DNA of 64,000 bases, taken from contig NC_070614.1 in NCBI RefSeq assembly GCF_027172205.1, positions 34,400,001 to 34,464,000 on the forward strand, in the 5' to 3' direction. Position 1 is the first letter of the stretch. The number at the start of each line of letters is the position of its first letter. Below are positions 22,599 through 33,854 of this stretch, one piece after another. The position numbers and the translations under genes are program-made. The DNA comes from Podarcis raffonei (lineage: Eukaryota > Chordata > Lepidosauria > Squamata > Lacertidae). The notes under the pieces are model-generated. The model saw only the letters and a program-made list of their open reading frames with translations. It was not told the origin of the DNA and ran no database searches.

Positions 22599-23645
22599 CT
22601 ACTTTTCCTTGTCTTCTTTCTCTACTTCTTCTCTTTCTTCTGTTAAGTTTACCCCTCTTTCTTCTTCTTCCGACCCCTCCCCCTCGTCCCCTCCCCCTGC
22701 CGCTCCTCCGTCTCCTCCCCCTCCCACTATCTTTCCGAAATCCTTCTCGTATCTCCTTTCAAATTTTTCCAGTTCTGAGGTGGTTGACAGTTTGAATCTT
22801 TTTTCCTTGAAATAGAATGAAATGCCTTCCGGAAACTCCCATCTATATAGGACCCCGTTTTTCTTCAACTGACTAGCTAATTTTTTATAAGCATCTCTCC
22901 TTCTAAGAAATCTCAAAGGAATCTGTTTAAATATAATAATTGAGTTTCCTTCAATATATAACCTTTTGCTGTAGTTCTGTTTCAATATTTCATTTCTTAT
23001 GTCCAGCGAGTTGAACATGGCTATCACATCCCCTGGCAGTTTTTTCCCTTTAACTTTAGTCGATTTAGATCTTATCCGAAAAATATTTGCTAAAGAGTAA
23101 TTTATCTCTTCTTCCTTCTTATCTAACCAGATTGCTAACTCTTTGACCATTATAGATCTAATGTCTTCATTTAGATTCTCCGGTATTCCTCTAAATTTCA
23201 GATTAGACTGACTTTGTCTCATCTGTGTCATAGCCATGTTGTCCAGCAGTTCTTCCTGTATCTTTCCTATCTCTTTAACTTCTATTCTAATCCTGTCCAC
23301 CTCCTTCTTACTGTCTTTCGTATCTTTTTGCACCCTTTTCATTGAATCCTCAAGTACCTTAGTTTTTGCTGATATATCTTTAACTTTTCCTGTCAGTTCA
23401 CCCACCACCCTTTCCAATTTCTTGTCCAGAGTGTCTTGTACTTCTAATAGTTTTTTCTCTATATAATGTTCATTATTTTTAAATTCTTTCCTTATTTCGG
23501 CCATCAAACTATCATAGTCTTTAATTTCTTTCCCCTCCTTCCCCTCTTCTTGTCTAGATGGCCTTCTTTCAGCCGGCGTTCCCACCCCCTTTTTCATTTT
23601 GTATATTTTGTATATTTTATATTCTTCCTTCTTTGGTTCACCCAC
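22599..23645 (-). CDS. L1 ORF1 protein
   Basis: 348 residues, L1 RNA-binding chaperone. Basic N-terminus, a charged coiled coil at about 50-135 (heptad-like KDISAKTKVLEDSMKRV), an RRM-like segment starting LKFRGIPEN at about 150, a C-terminal domain through about 290, then a Gly/Glu-rich acidic tail unusual for mammalian L1. Coiled coil drives trimer formation in the family. Open throughout; stop 42 bp before ORF2. Confidence 0.85.
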   Translation of the reverse strand: MGEPKKEEYKIYKIYKMKKGVGTPAERRPSRQEEGKEGKEIKDYDSLMAEIRKEFKNNEHYIEKKLLEVQDTLDKKLERVVGELTGKVKDISAKTKVLEDSMKRVQKDTKDSKKEVDRIRIEVKEIGKIQEELLDNMAMTQMRQSQSNLKFRGIPENLNEDIRSIMVKELAIWLDKKEEEINYSLANIFRIRSKSTKVKGKKLPGDVIAMFNSLDIRNEILKQNYSKRLYIEGNSIIIFKQIPLRFLRRRDAYKKLASQLKKNGVLYRWEFPEGISFYFKEKRFKLSTTSELEKFERRYEKDFGKIVGGGGDGGAAGGGDEGEGSEEEERGVNLTEEREEVEKEDKEK

Positions 23646-25064
23646 ACAGATTGTTAGCTTTCTCAGTTTCTCCCGTTACTGCCAGCTTTCCTTATATTTC
23701 TTCAACAAGGTATAGCCCATCCCCCCACCAACAGGAATATCATAACCAATAAGAGAAAGCAAAATACCAATAGGAAAAATCAAATTAGAAGCCCAAGGTA
23801 TGTGAATGACAATGCCAACGTCTCTCAAATACTACAGAAGGTAGCTTAGTAGGGTATTGAAAGGGGTGATGTGGAAACGCTTCAACGTCCAGGTTCTAAG
23901 AATTTTGCCTGGTGCATATATGAAGACACGTGGTTAATTCTTTAAAGTCTTATGGGGGGGTATACTGTTTGTTAATTGGAGTGTGTCTCTTTAAGACGGG
24001 AAAATGGAGATGAAGCAGAGGGAGGAGGATGACGAAGCAAGTATTCCCAAACAGTTCACTTTTTCTCCTCAGTCTCCTCAGAGGCTTCTTCACTTCTCCA
24101 GTCCTTCTGTTGTCACTCAAGTTTTCCCAACCTTTTATTAAGTTAAGTATGTGCCGGTCTCTATCCTTAATTCAAATATGTTTAACACCAGAACTTAAAA
24201 TAAAGCATTGCGTTCTGTTCTTAAGTGCTGCGCTCCAGGAAGTTGCAGACAAAGAAAGTTGCAAACAAACAAAGAAAGACGACGAACCGACTATAAACCC
24301 CCCACCGTTCGTTGCTATAGTAATCTCCGACCTCGATGCAACAAAGGAATTTCTTTCCCTTCTTTCTAGTCCATTAAGAGATTTCGCTGTTACTTTGCCT
24401 CCGACTCTTTCTACTTAATGTCTGAGGTCTTTCCTTCACACCCACTTAGCGGCTACTTTCTTGCCTTCATACTTTTCCACTCCCAGCCTGTCGCTATACT
24501 CCATTTTATTCTTACCGCCAGCAGTAGATTCCTTCTCCTTTCACCACATATTTCTTTTAAGCTGGGTTCTTCCGTTAAATTTCCTTTGACTTTAACTTGA
24601 ATATTTTTCGTTGTTTTTTCGATGTTTTCTGTGCAATCCTTAGTAGCAGTTTCCCAGCTTTTCGGCTGTTGTTGGAGATCCGCCGCTTTTCACACGGAGC
24701 CTGAGGCTTCACAACATGGGGTCTATTGCTTCCCTTTCACGCTGCGGCTCCAGCCCTGTTAAACGACAATAACACAGGCGAGCACACACAGCTTCGCTGG
24801 GAGTTTGCCCCTCAGAATAATCCTCCTGAGGTTTCGGGGTTCACGGAGCCTTCGTGACCCCTCTGGACCTCCAAGTTGTTCGAGACCCCTCCGGAGAGCA
24901 GCCTCGCGCTCCTTGTCTGTGACCGCGGCGTCCCGGAAGCGCACTCAGGTATATAACATATATTGCTTTAATAACTCTTCTTCCTTCCTGCCCTTCAATT
25001 TCTGGATGGTTTCCAAATTACTGTTTGATTTTCTCAACTCGCCAAGTCCACCCAACTGGTCATG

Positions 25065-25137
25065 CCCTCCAGATGTTGTTTGACTACAATTCCCATCATC
25101 CCAGAACTCTTACTATATTGACTGGGGCTAATGGCAG
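25065..25137. mobile_element. hAT-type MITE remnant, gene B intron 3
   Basis: Orthologue of the segment at 3688-3760: ctccagatgttgtttgacta and cccatcatcccag. Confidence 0.4.
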
Positions 25138-25222
25138 TTTTAGTGAAAGTCCTGCTCCATATTTTGTAATAGATAGAAATTCTGTTATGAATTTGGTGCA
25201 TCTAATTCATTCTGTTAAATTA

Positions 25223-25454
25223 AGAGCCAGTGTGGTGTAGTCGTAATCTGGTGAACCGGGTTTGCGTCTCCGCTCCTCCACATGCAGCTGCTGGGTGACC
25301 TTGGGCTAGTCACACTTCTTTGAAGTCTCTCAGCCCCACTCACCTCACAGAGTGTTTGTTATGGGGGAGGAACGGAAAGGAGAATGTTAGCCACTTTGAG
25401 ACTCCTTCGGGTAGTGATAAAGCGGGATATCAAATCCAAATTCTTCTTCTTCTT
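25223..25454 (+). mobile_element. Sauria-type SINE, gene B intron 3
   Basis: Begins agagccagtgtggtgtagtc, with a tRNA-like B-box region (gggtttgcgtctccgc), ctgggtgaccttgggctagt and a CTT-type tail. Same site in gene C (37294-37523), absent in gene A, so it dates between the A split and the B/C duplication. Confidence 0.8.
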
Positions 25455-25841
25455 AATGAGCCTGAACCAGGCCTTCTGGGAGTAGATCTACATGAATATG
25501 TATGCCCCTTGAAGTCACATATTTTATTTAAAAATAATAATACATAGAAACAGAAGTTTCAGAAACTTCAGATACATGCTTTAAAGTCAATTTATAAGAA
25601 CTCTCCCTGCTCTCTTCATTACCATCTTTATTAAAATTTACTACCCTTGGTATAGGTTTCTATATGTTCATCTTTTCTTTTCTTTTTTGTATTTTTAATG
25701 CTACCTTCCAAGTGGGTGCATATACATTAATGAGTTAGGCAGTTGAATCACATTTTTATTTATTTTTTAAAAAAATACATTCTGGTGTCAGAAGTCGGCT
25801 CTGACTGTGTCAACCCAAACTAAAATGGTGTTAAACTTATT

Positions 25842-26434
25842 TTTTTTTTAAAAGATTTTCATTGAAGTTTTACAGAAAAGAAAAATAGAAATTCACAGAA
25901 TAAAAAACCCTAGATTACAAAAAAAAGAAAAAAACACAAAAAATACAGAAAGAAAGCACAACTAATTAAGAAAAATTAAATTTAAACAAAGAAGAGATAA
26001 AACCAATCCATTTTTCCAATAACCTCAATTTCATATGCTTATGTTCTTGACCTCCTCGCACCTCCCCCCTTTTGTATTCCCATTCAGATATTTAATTCAG
26101 CAAATTCTTACCCTTTTTCAAATGTTTAAACTTTATACCATAACATATACTATATCCATATTTTCAAGCATATCAATACCTTTTTTTGCATAATCTTATT
26201 AACTTTTATCACTAATTACCACTTATTGCCAATCCAAGCACAGTTTTAGCATTCATTAATTTTATAGTATTTCTGAAGATAGTCTTTGAATTTCTTCCAG
26301 TCTTCTTCCACCAACTCTTCTCCCAGGTCTCGGATTCTGCCAGTCATTTCCGCCAGTTCCATATACTCTAACAGCTTCATCTGCCACTCTTCCAGGGTGG
26401 GTAGCTCTTGTGTCTTCCAATACTTTGCGATGAG
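25842..26434 (-). mobile_element. 5'-truncated L1 fragment, gene B intron 3
   Basis: About 590 bp flanked by identical 18-bp repeats (aaaatggtgttaaactta at 25824 and 26435). T-run at the left is the poly(A). The minus strand at 26260-26434 reads the ORF2 C-terminus (YWKTQELPTLEEWQMKLLEY). Gene C has the empty site near 37887. Confidence 0.9.
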
Positions 26435-26685
26435 AAAATGGTGTTAAACTTATTGGCTATTGAAAAATTAACCATGTTTCAACACTCTGAAAAATATAGA
26501 AACCAGAACCTAACATGCTTTAAAGTCAATTTATTAGAATTTCTTCCTCCTTTTTGGAATTACAAAGAGTGAGCTTCTTTATCATGAATACTTTCTCACT
26601 CAGAAACCATAAACAAGGTATGACTTACTATCAACGATCCAACTGCAGCCTTTTCTCAACTCTTCCCTTTTTCTCTTCAAACCAG

Positions 26686-26901
26686 CTACATAATTTTCTC
26701 AGACGTGTCTCTTTTAACAACAGTGGTGGGGACAAGATTTCCTTTGATGAGAATGGAGAGTTAGTGGCTGGATTTGATGTGATCAACTGGATTGTTTCCT
26801 CAAACCAATCATTTCATAGAGTGAAGGTTGGGAATGTTGATCCCAACCAACAGTTGACCATCAATGGGGATGCCATAACTTGGCCGAACCATTTTAACCA
26901 G
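26686..26901 (+). CDS. V2R gene B exon 4
   Basis: 216 bp, 72 codons (LHNFLRRV to HFNQ), donor gtaagt. The protein is identical to gene C exon 4 by eye. Confidence 0.9.
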
Positions 26902-27283
26902 GTAAGTCTCAATGGTCTGGTTTGTAACTTTTTAGAAAATAGAAAAACTACACTGGATGGATGGATGGAAGGATGGCAAAGATATTCCTATCTATATTAA
27001 TTGAGAAGTTGTTTTGGGGAAGTATAAAAAGCAAAACTCTATATCTTGTCTGTTTTGTGTATTCATGAAATCAGAATCTACGCCATTAACCAGCCTCCAT
27101 CCTTTCCAAAAGATGGTTTCTTAACAGTCTGTTGTACTATAATTATCATGTTGATTAGCAAAATTAGCGATACATTACTGAAAGAAATTATCACTTAAGA
27201 ACACCTAAAAGTTGCCTTAAATATTCTAATCTCAAAATTCTCAAAATTACTATTCTGGGTTCTCATGTTTGGATTAGTCTCAG

Positions 27284-27404
27284 CCTCTTTCCTTATGTAC
27301 TGAGCGGTGCCATCCCGGAACTAGGAAAAGAGTGAAAGATGGGGAGCCATTTTGCTGTTATGATTGCATCCCATGTCCAGAAGGGAAGATTTCGGCTCAG
27401 GAAG
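27284..27404 (+). CDS. V2R gene B exon 5 (cysteine-rich linker)
   Basis: 121 bp with the CTERC and CCYDCIPC cysteines, acceptor tctcag, donor gtgagt, phase 0 to 1. Matches gene C exon 5. Confidence 0.9.
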
Positions 27405-27712
27405 GTGAGTATTCTGCACAAACTGTACAGTTTAAAAGTGAATGGCTTTAGCTGGAATTCATAGGAATGTGCCTACGAATTAACGACTATATACCAGGTT
27501 TAGCATGTGATTGAAATGTTTATTAAGCCTGTAGGTAGTTGCTGAAGAAGAAACTGGTTTGTGTCTGTGATTATTCAGCCTCAGAGTCCCTGTCAGGGAA
27601 ATATGTTGGGTATTAAGTACAGTGGCTTTTGTACAGTAGCTAGATAATGGGCAGTACTAATAACAGTTTATCAGAGAATATAACTTCCAAATGTATGATC
27701 AAGCTTCAAACA

Positions 27713-27718
27713 AACACA

Positions 27719-27769
<51 letters not shown>
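27713..27769 (+). repeat. (AC)n(AG)n microsatellite, gene B intron 5
   Basis: Dinucleotide runs orthologous to those in A and C, different lengths. Confidence 0.9.
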
Positions 27770-27770
<1 letters not shown>

Positions 27771-28551
27771 TCAAAAATGAATTTCTGACTTATCATCAAT
27801 GGCAATAAGCCTGAAAGAAAAAGTTTGAGGAATGAACTTAACTTGGTCCAGTCTTTGAAGAGTGTTTAGATCCTTCAATTGTTGCAAAAGCAGGAGACCG
27901 ATTCTTTATGATAGGTAGACTCCACATTCTATCCATCTGACACAACACACACTGATACAGATACATTTACGTGATATAAATGGAAATTTACAGAGATTGA
28001 AGGAATAAATGAAAATTTAACAGAATACATGACCAACCTAAATAGAACAGCACAGACAAAAATAATTGGAAATTAAAAAAAATAAAGTTTAGAGTTTTTA
28101 CTCTAATTTTTTTATCTATTAACAGGGATTGCAACTTTTTGTTCCAGGAGAGGACTTTCAAAATTACTATGCTTTGCATTTTAATAAAATGAAAATAATA
28201 TCTATCTAGTTTAGAAGTTAAAATGTGAGGTTTTTATCTGTTACACCAAGGTTTAAAAAATCCTTCCAACACTACACAAAATAGCCATAACTCCTAGCCT
28301 TATTTTGCTTACAGATTATAGTATTCTAACACACAATGTTCCTCACAGATGTCAGTTAAAACTCCACACACTACTTAATAGGGCTTTCACCAGACAAGAC
28401 AGGAAAAATTCATAATCAAATTTAATATGTTGTTCATTAGAATACAAAAACCATTGCATATTAAATAATAACAATTAAAACATAGTTCAGATAATTTCTA
28501 CAGAATATGTGCTCACTCTCCCTGATTAATACCAAATATTTTCTTTTTCAG

Positions 28552-29453
28552 ACATGAATGAGTGTAATATATGCTCAGAAGAAAAATGTCCAAATAGTAA
28601 TCAGGATATGTGTATTCCCAAGGAAATAACCTTTTTATCCTATGAAGAACCTCTGGGCATTAGTTTAGCCTGCAGTGATTTTGCTTTTTCCTTCATCACA
28701 GCTTTGGTTCTGGGAACATTTTTGAAGCACCACCACACACCCATTGTCAAAGCCAACAATCGGGACCTCACCTACACTCTCCTCATTGCCCTTCTCTTCT
28801 GCTTCCTTTGTGCATTGCTATTCATGGGAAAGCCTGAGAAGGTGACATGCCTCTTCCGACAAACTGCTTTTGGCACCATCTTTTCAGTGGCTGTATCTTG
28901 CGTGTTGGCAAAAACCATGACAGTGGTTTTGGCTTTCATGGCCACCAAGCCAGGATCCAGGATGAGGAAGTGGGTGGGGAAGAGACTGTCTATTGCCATT
29001 GTGGTTTCCTGTTCTTTTATTCAAGGAGGCATCTGTGCTGTGTGGTTAGCATCCTCACCCCCATTCCCAGATGTTGACATGAACTCAATGGTTCAAGAAA
29101 TTGTACTGGAATGCAATGAGGGATCCGTGACTATGTTTTACTGCGTCCTGGGCTACATGGGCTTCCTGGCTCTTGTCAGCTTCACTGTGGCTTTCCTTGC
29201 CAGGAAGTTACCTGACAGTTTCAATGAAGCCAAGTTTATCACTTTCAGCATGCTGGTCTTTTGCAGTGTTTGGCTGTCCTTTATTCCCTCCTACCTCAGT
29301 ACCAGGGGGAAATACATGGTTGCAGTGGAGATCTTTTCTATCTTAGCCTCTGGTGCTGGTCTCCTGGGATTCATCTTTGCCCCCAAATGCTATATTATTG
29401 TGTTGCGGCCTGAACTAAATAACAGGGAACATCTAATAAGAAATAAGACCTAA
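28552..29453 (+). CDS. V2R gene B exon 6 (seven-transmembrane domain)
   Basis: 902 bp, open to TAA. Starts [11 protein letters not shown] and carries [12 protein letters not shown] and [11 protein letters not shown]. Four amino-acid differences from gene C exon 6 by eye. This is the exon 6 expected for gene B because it is C-like; the second copy at 30381 is A-like. Confidence 0.95.
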
Positions 29454-29719
29454 GGAATCTGAGTGCCTTCAATGTACTTTATTTTGCTTGTTTGTTAGTT
29501 TTTTTATTTATAAAAAATGTTGAACTATATAAATTTTCCCATATCCTCCCACATTCTCTGAACTTTTAAATTTTATTTGGAGAATTTAATTAAGATTTTG
29601 CAGCCAAAAAGGGAGGGGGGAATATATGCATCCTGCCCCTGCATTTATTGTTCAGGCAACTCCCCATTTACTTGGGGGTTTAATTACTTTCTTTCCTGTA
29701 GCCCTTTTGGACCCCTTAG
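29454..29719 (+). other. 3' flank of gene B up to duplication junction
   Basis: Nearly the same as gene C 40911-41169. The match stops at 29719/29720, where gene A-type sequence starts. Confidence 0.75.
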
Positions 29720-30304
29720 AATGGGGGTGGGGCACTTGCTTCACGCTGCCGAACACCCTCCCTCCCTATTTTAGGTGCTACTGTTTCGGCCTTGCTTTAG
29801 ATTGGGTTGCCTGCTTTGGAGCAGGGGCTGGGTAGGAAATTTTCCATTTGGCAGATTGGCTTTAGCCACTTGCTTTTAGCCTACCCCCTTAGCAATTGTC
29901 ACAACTTTATAAGGTTTGGTGGTTAGGCATAGGTTAATAGAAATGTGTGGGAAGGAAGGTGTGGCCATTACCTGCCCCTCCAGAAATAGGGTATTTCGGT
30001 AAAGGAATCTGGGGGTCCTGGATCTCATCCGAAGTCCGCTTGAGGCGCTAGGGCCATGCCAGGACCACAGGAACACCAGGATGAGCTTCAATCAGTCTTC
30101 AACAATGTTGCCTTCTCGGCTGGTGTTTACCCTTACAGACTGCCAACCAGAGAGGCAGGAGTCAGTTATAGTCCCTGACCAATGCCTAGGACAATACCAC
30201 ATAATAAAGTTGTGGCCTAAATTTTGCACAAAAACTTAAAACTAAAATGATGTGTCTGTTTGAAGTTATTTACTGGAAAAGGGCTTGGGGGCCTTGGCCG
30301 CAAC
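29720..30304 (+). mobile_element. Partial LTR-like fossil before orphan exon 6
   Basis: Same family as 7212-8620, begins mid-element at the duplication junction and ends gcaaca, 76 bp before the orphan exon 6. Carries AATAAA followed by gttgtggcc near its 3' end. No nested LINE here. Confidence 0.55.
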
Positions 30305-30380
30305 ATAATTCAGGTAGATATGATTTCTACAGAATATGTGTTCACTTTGTCTGATTAAGACCACATATTTTCATTTTCAG

Positions 30381-31282
30381 ACGTGAACGAGTGTAATAAA
30401 TGCTCAGAAGGAAAATATCCAAATAATAATCAGGATATGTGTATACCCAAGGAAACAACCTTTTTGTCCTATAAGGAAAATCTGGGCATCAGTTTAGCCT
30501 GCTTTGCTTTTACTTTTTCTGTGATCACAGTTTTGGTCCTGGGAACATTTCTGAAGCACCACCACACACCCATTGTCAAAGCAAAAAACAAAGACCTCAC
30601 TTATAAGCTTCTAATTCCTCTCCTGCTTTGCTTCCTTTCTGCATTGCTATTCATTGGACAACCTGGAATTGTGGCGTGCCTCCTCCGACAGACGGCTTTT
30701 GGCATTATCTTCTCAGTGGCTGTTTCTTGTGTGTTAGCAAAACCCATGACAGTGGTTTTGGCTTTCATGGCCACCAAGCCAGGATCCAGGATGAGGAACT
30801 GGGTGGGGAAGAGACTGGCTATTGCCATTGTGGTTTCCTGTTTCTTTATTCAAGCAGGCACCTGTACTGTGTGCCTGGGATCTTTGCCCCCATTTCCAGA
30901 TGTTGCCATGCACTCAATAACTAAATAAATTGTACTGGAATGTAATGAGGGCTCCGTAACTATGTTTTACTCTGCCTTGAGCTACATGGGCTTCCTGGCT
31001 CTTGTCAGCTTCACTGTAGCTTTCTTTGCCAGGAAGTTACCTGACAGTTTCAATGAAGTGAAGTTCATCACTTTCAGCATGTTGGTCTTTTGCAGTGTTT
31101 GGGTATCTTTTGTTCCAACGTACCTCAGTACCAAGGGGAAATACATGGTTGCTGTGGAGATCTTTTCTATCTTAGCATCTGGTGCTGGTTTGCTGGGTTG
31201 CACCTTTGCACCAAAATGCTACATTATTGTGTTGCGTCCTGAGTTGAATGAAAGGGAACATCTAATAAGAAATAAGACCTGA
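30381..31282 (+). pseudogene. Orphan V2R exon 6 of gene A type
   Basis: A second complete seven-transmembrane exon 0.9 kb behind gene B. It keeps a good tttcag acceptor, reading phase and the final TGA, and resembles gene A exon 6 ([22 protein letters not shown]) more than gene B's own. A single in-frame TAA at 30926-30928 replaces the GAA of gene A (KEIVLEC region, before helix 5). No exons 1-5 precede it. Its 3' flank continues like that of gene A to gene C exon 1. It is best explained as the residue of a tandem duplication whose junction lies at 29719/29720. If spliced from gene B exon 5 it would give a receptor cut after helix 4. Confidence 0.85.
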
Positions 31283-32810
31283 AGAATTCGAGTGCATAGA
31301 ATGCATGCATGCATGAAGAGTGATCACCAGACAAGGGGTTAAAATGGGCTTGTTCTGCTATGTTATCTTCTTTCCTTTTATATATTGCGAGCTTCTGTGT
31401 TAAATAAAATTGTTTAATTGTACACTGAAATGGAAAATAAATCTGTAATGTGTTGGTATTTAGATTGTGAAGCATAGCATGGAAACTTCTATTGAAGCTA
31501 AAGAAGAGTTGAGAGAAGAGTCTAGCAGTTAATGATTAAGTGGGGCTAAATCTCATCTGGGTCCATCACATGGTGTTTAGCTTAGAATCACATGGAAGGT
31601 CTAGTATTACAAGTCTATGCATATGCTTATCTCTCTCCAAGAAATGAGCCTCAGGCTAATGGAGACTGGAATGGAGGAAAGACAAAGCTTGGAATTTTAG
31701 CACTTGAAGATATATATATTGGAATCCAGGTGTGCTATGCTTGGACAAGTATAAGACATAATTCAACTATCTGAATGTAACTTTATTTGTTTCACGTTGC
31801 TTCAGAGTAAAGTTGTGTAGTAAATCTTTTGAACCATATTTTTGCACTGAATAATTTTTATTTCAAAGAGTCAGCTTTTATTCACATTATTTGCCCCCAT
31901 ATGTGCACTGTCAGTGGCCTCAATAGCCCAGGTTCCGAGATCTTTGGGGGAAGTCCTTTTCTAGTTCTTGCCACCCTCACAGGTTCACTTGGTAGCGAAG
32001 CAGGAAATGGCCTTCTCAGTGGCTACATAAAGACTTGGGAACTTCCTCCATAGTGAATTTAGATAGACTCTCTCCTAGTTGTCCTTCCTTCAGCAAGTGA
32101 CAGCAGGTGTCAGCAGGTAACAGCAGGCAGACAGGTCAGAATACATATGGAGTCTGTCAGTGCCTATAGCTTGAAGGATTACAGGTCAATCTTACTAAGC
32201 ATTTCACAGTTGGTATTCAAACTCATAACTCTCTGGTAAAAGGGGTGCTTTGAGGCAGTTAATACCTCTAAAGTGCCCCCCTTATATCCTGACCAACATC
32301 CTCTTGTTTAATGTGGATTTACAAGGGAGCATTTATTGAGACTGCTCATGGTGCAGTAGGAAGGAGATGCAGGCATAAGGTATCCATGATACCTTGTTGC
32401 TAACCCCTATCACAAAGATTTGATTCCAGTGTTCTCTTCATGCTGCAGGTCATTCCAAACTTCACCATGCCTTCCTAACTAACTAAAGCGTGAGGGAAAT
32501 CTTCTTTCCAACATATGTGACAACCAACTTTTCTTAATTCCTAAAGGACTCCACATCCTCCATTTAGGAATTGTTGTTAATGTAATAATTAACTACACAA
32601 TTAGTTAGTCAGAAGGACGGTTATTAACTATGATGTTCAGCCAAACCCCTGGGGAACTTCCTTGACTGTTAGCAGAACAGAGAACGAAGAGTGTGAATGC
32701 TGTCATAAATATATCCAGTGCAATTCAGGGATATGGAGTGGCACTGGGAAAAGACAGGGGTTCACAGATCTGCTCTTGGATATTCCAGGTTTCAGACTTC
32801 TGTACCGAGG
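31283..32810 (+). other. Orphan exon 3' flank and upstream block of gene C
   Basis: 31283-32130 matches 9598-10441 and 32150-32810 matches 12498-13171. The 2 kb nested retrotransposon insertion seen upstream of gene B is absent. Homeodomain-like taataattaac recurs at about 32583. Likely contains gene C's promoter. Confidence 0.55.
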
Positions 32811-33028
32811 ATGGTGGTTGTAGTCATTTTGCTGCTGCCTCTGCTTCCTCCCATGGAATGCAAGACTCACGCTGTTCAGTGCAGTATCTATTACCCACAG
32901 CCTCCACTTCACAAATATCATCAATTAGGAGACTTCATAATTGGTGGAATTGCTTATCATGCTGGTGCCATCGTCAGTGAACCAGCCTTCAGGGAAGAAC
33001 CCCTGCCAACATTGACAGATCTATTTGT
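32811..33028 (+). CDS. V2R gene C exon 1 (signal peptide)
   Basis: ATG at 32811 starts MVVVVILLLPLLPPMECK, a hydrophobic signal peptide followed by the mature N-terminus with GDFIIGGIAYHAG. 218 bp to donor gtaagg, phase 2. Confidence 0.85.
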
Positions 33029-33854
33029 GTAAGGCCTAAATGATTGTTTGATTTTCTTTCTAAATATTGTATTAATTTATTTTATACAATAAAAATTGCC
33101 ACTTAGATAATTTGTGCTAGAGCTGCAGCTAAAGAATAAAAAATGTAGGGAGAAATCCTATCTACCAAAAGCTAGTGTGAAGTAAGATACAGCAAATTAA
33201 TGTGGCATAAAGTTACTCCAGATCTAAACCCTGTTTGGCAGCAGGGCTCCTGCTGCTATTCTGTCCATGTCTGGCTTAGGGAAACCTGCTTTTAAAATAT
33301 GTACTAGGCCAGGTTGCCAGGTCACATGACCAAGCTGGACATGCTTAGGATCTAACAAAGTCTTCGCTCTCTGATTCCACCTCTGCCTTGCTCCTGGAAT
33401 GCTCCCTTTTTCAGTCTTAGACCAGCTTGGCTCAACCAGCTTCATCACAGCCAGCTTGGTTGAGATTACCAAGTTATGCTGATATAAAGTATGTTCAACT
33501 GAACTGGGGTTGGGGACTTAATGCCAACTGAGCATGGTTGATCCAGAGATCCAGTGCATCCTAAAATGCTCCTCCTTGTGGATTTTACCACAGGGTTGCC
33601 CCCTCAGTCTGCTTCATCTGACAGCTTTAAAAAAGAAACACCATCCCATCTGTTTTGTTATATTTTAACTCGATTTTCAATAAGCTTTATAATGAAATAA
33701 ATGATAAAAATATAAAAACTTATTTTAATCAGAATGGAGAGTTTTATATTGTAAATGTGACTGCTTACATAGTTAATTTTTTATATTTATATCCAACTTA
33801 TGTATAAATACTGTTATAATTGATTGTTAATAAAAGAGGCACAGAACACATTGG

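Larger units (their letters stand above)
18545..24946 (-). mobile_element. Full-length L1 LINE, both ORFs open
   Basis: 6.4 kb in gene B intron 3, antisense to the gene. Flanked by identical 17-bp repeats (aggtatataacatatat at 18528-18544 and 24947-24963). Gene C has this sequence once (37020), so it is a clean insertion. A poly(A) appears as T-run at 18545. The 5' UTR occupies about 23646-24946, GC-rich at its outer end. It encodes ORF1 (22599-23645) and ORF2 (18831-22556). Confidence 0.95.
13172..29453 (+). other. V2R gene B (complete gene model)
   Basis: Six exons: 13172-13389, 14235-14568, 17574-18428, 26686-26901, 27284-27404 and 28552-29453. Their lengths sum to 2646 bp, giving 881 residues plus stop. 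Residue ranges are exon 1 1-72, exon 2 73-184, exon 3 185-469, exon 4 470-541, exon 5 542-581 and exon 6 582-881. Every splice site is GT/AG and in phase, with no internal stop. Intron 2 holds a Bov-B LINE and intron 3 a full-length antisense L1 plus a 5'-truncated L1, so the gene spans 16 kb against 8 kb for its sister gene C. A second exon 6, of gene A type, follows at 30381. Likely a functional vomeronasal receptor, although long antisense L1 intron sequence could impair transcription. Confidence 0.9.

Noticed and set aside
22513-22815. Ser/Leu/Pro-rich + strand frames
   Set aside because: Antisense shadow of the acidic tail of L1 ORF1.
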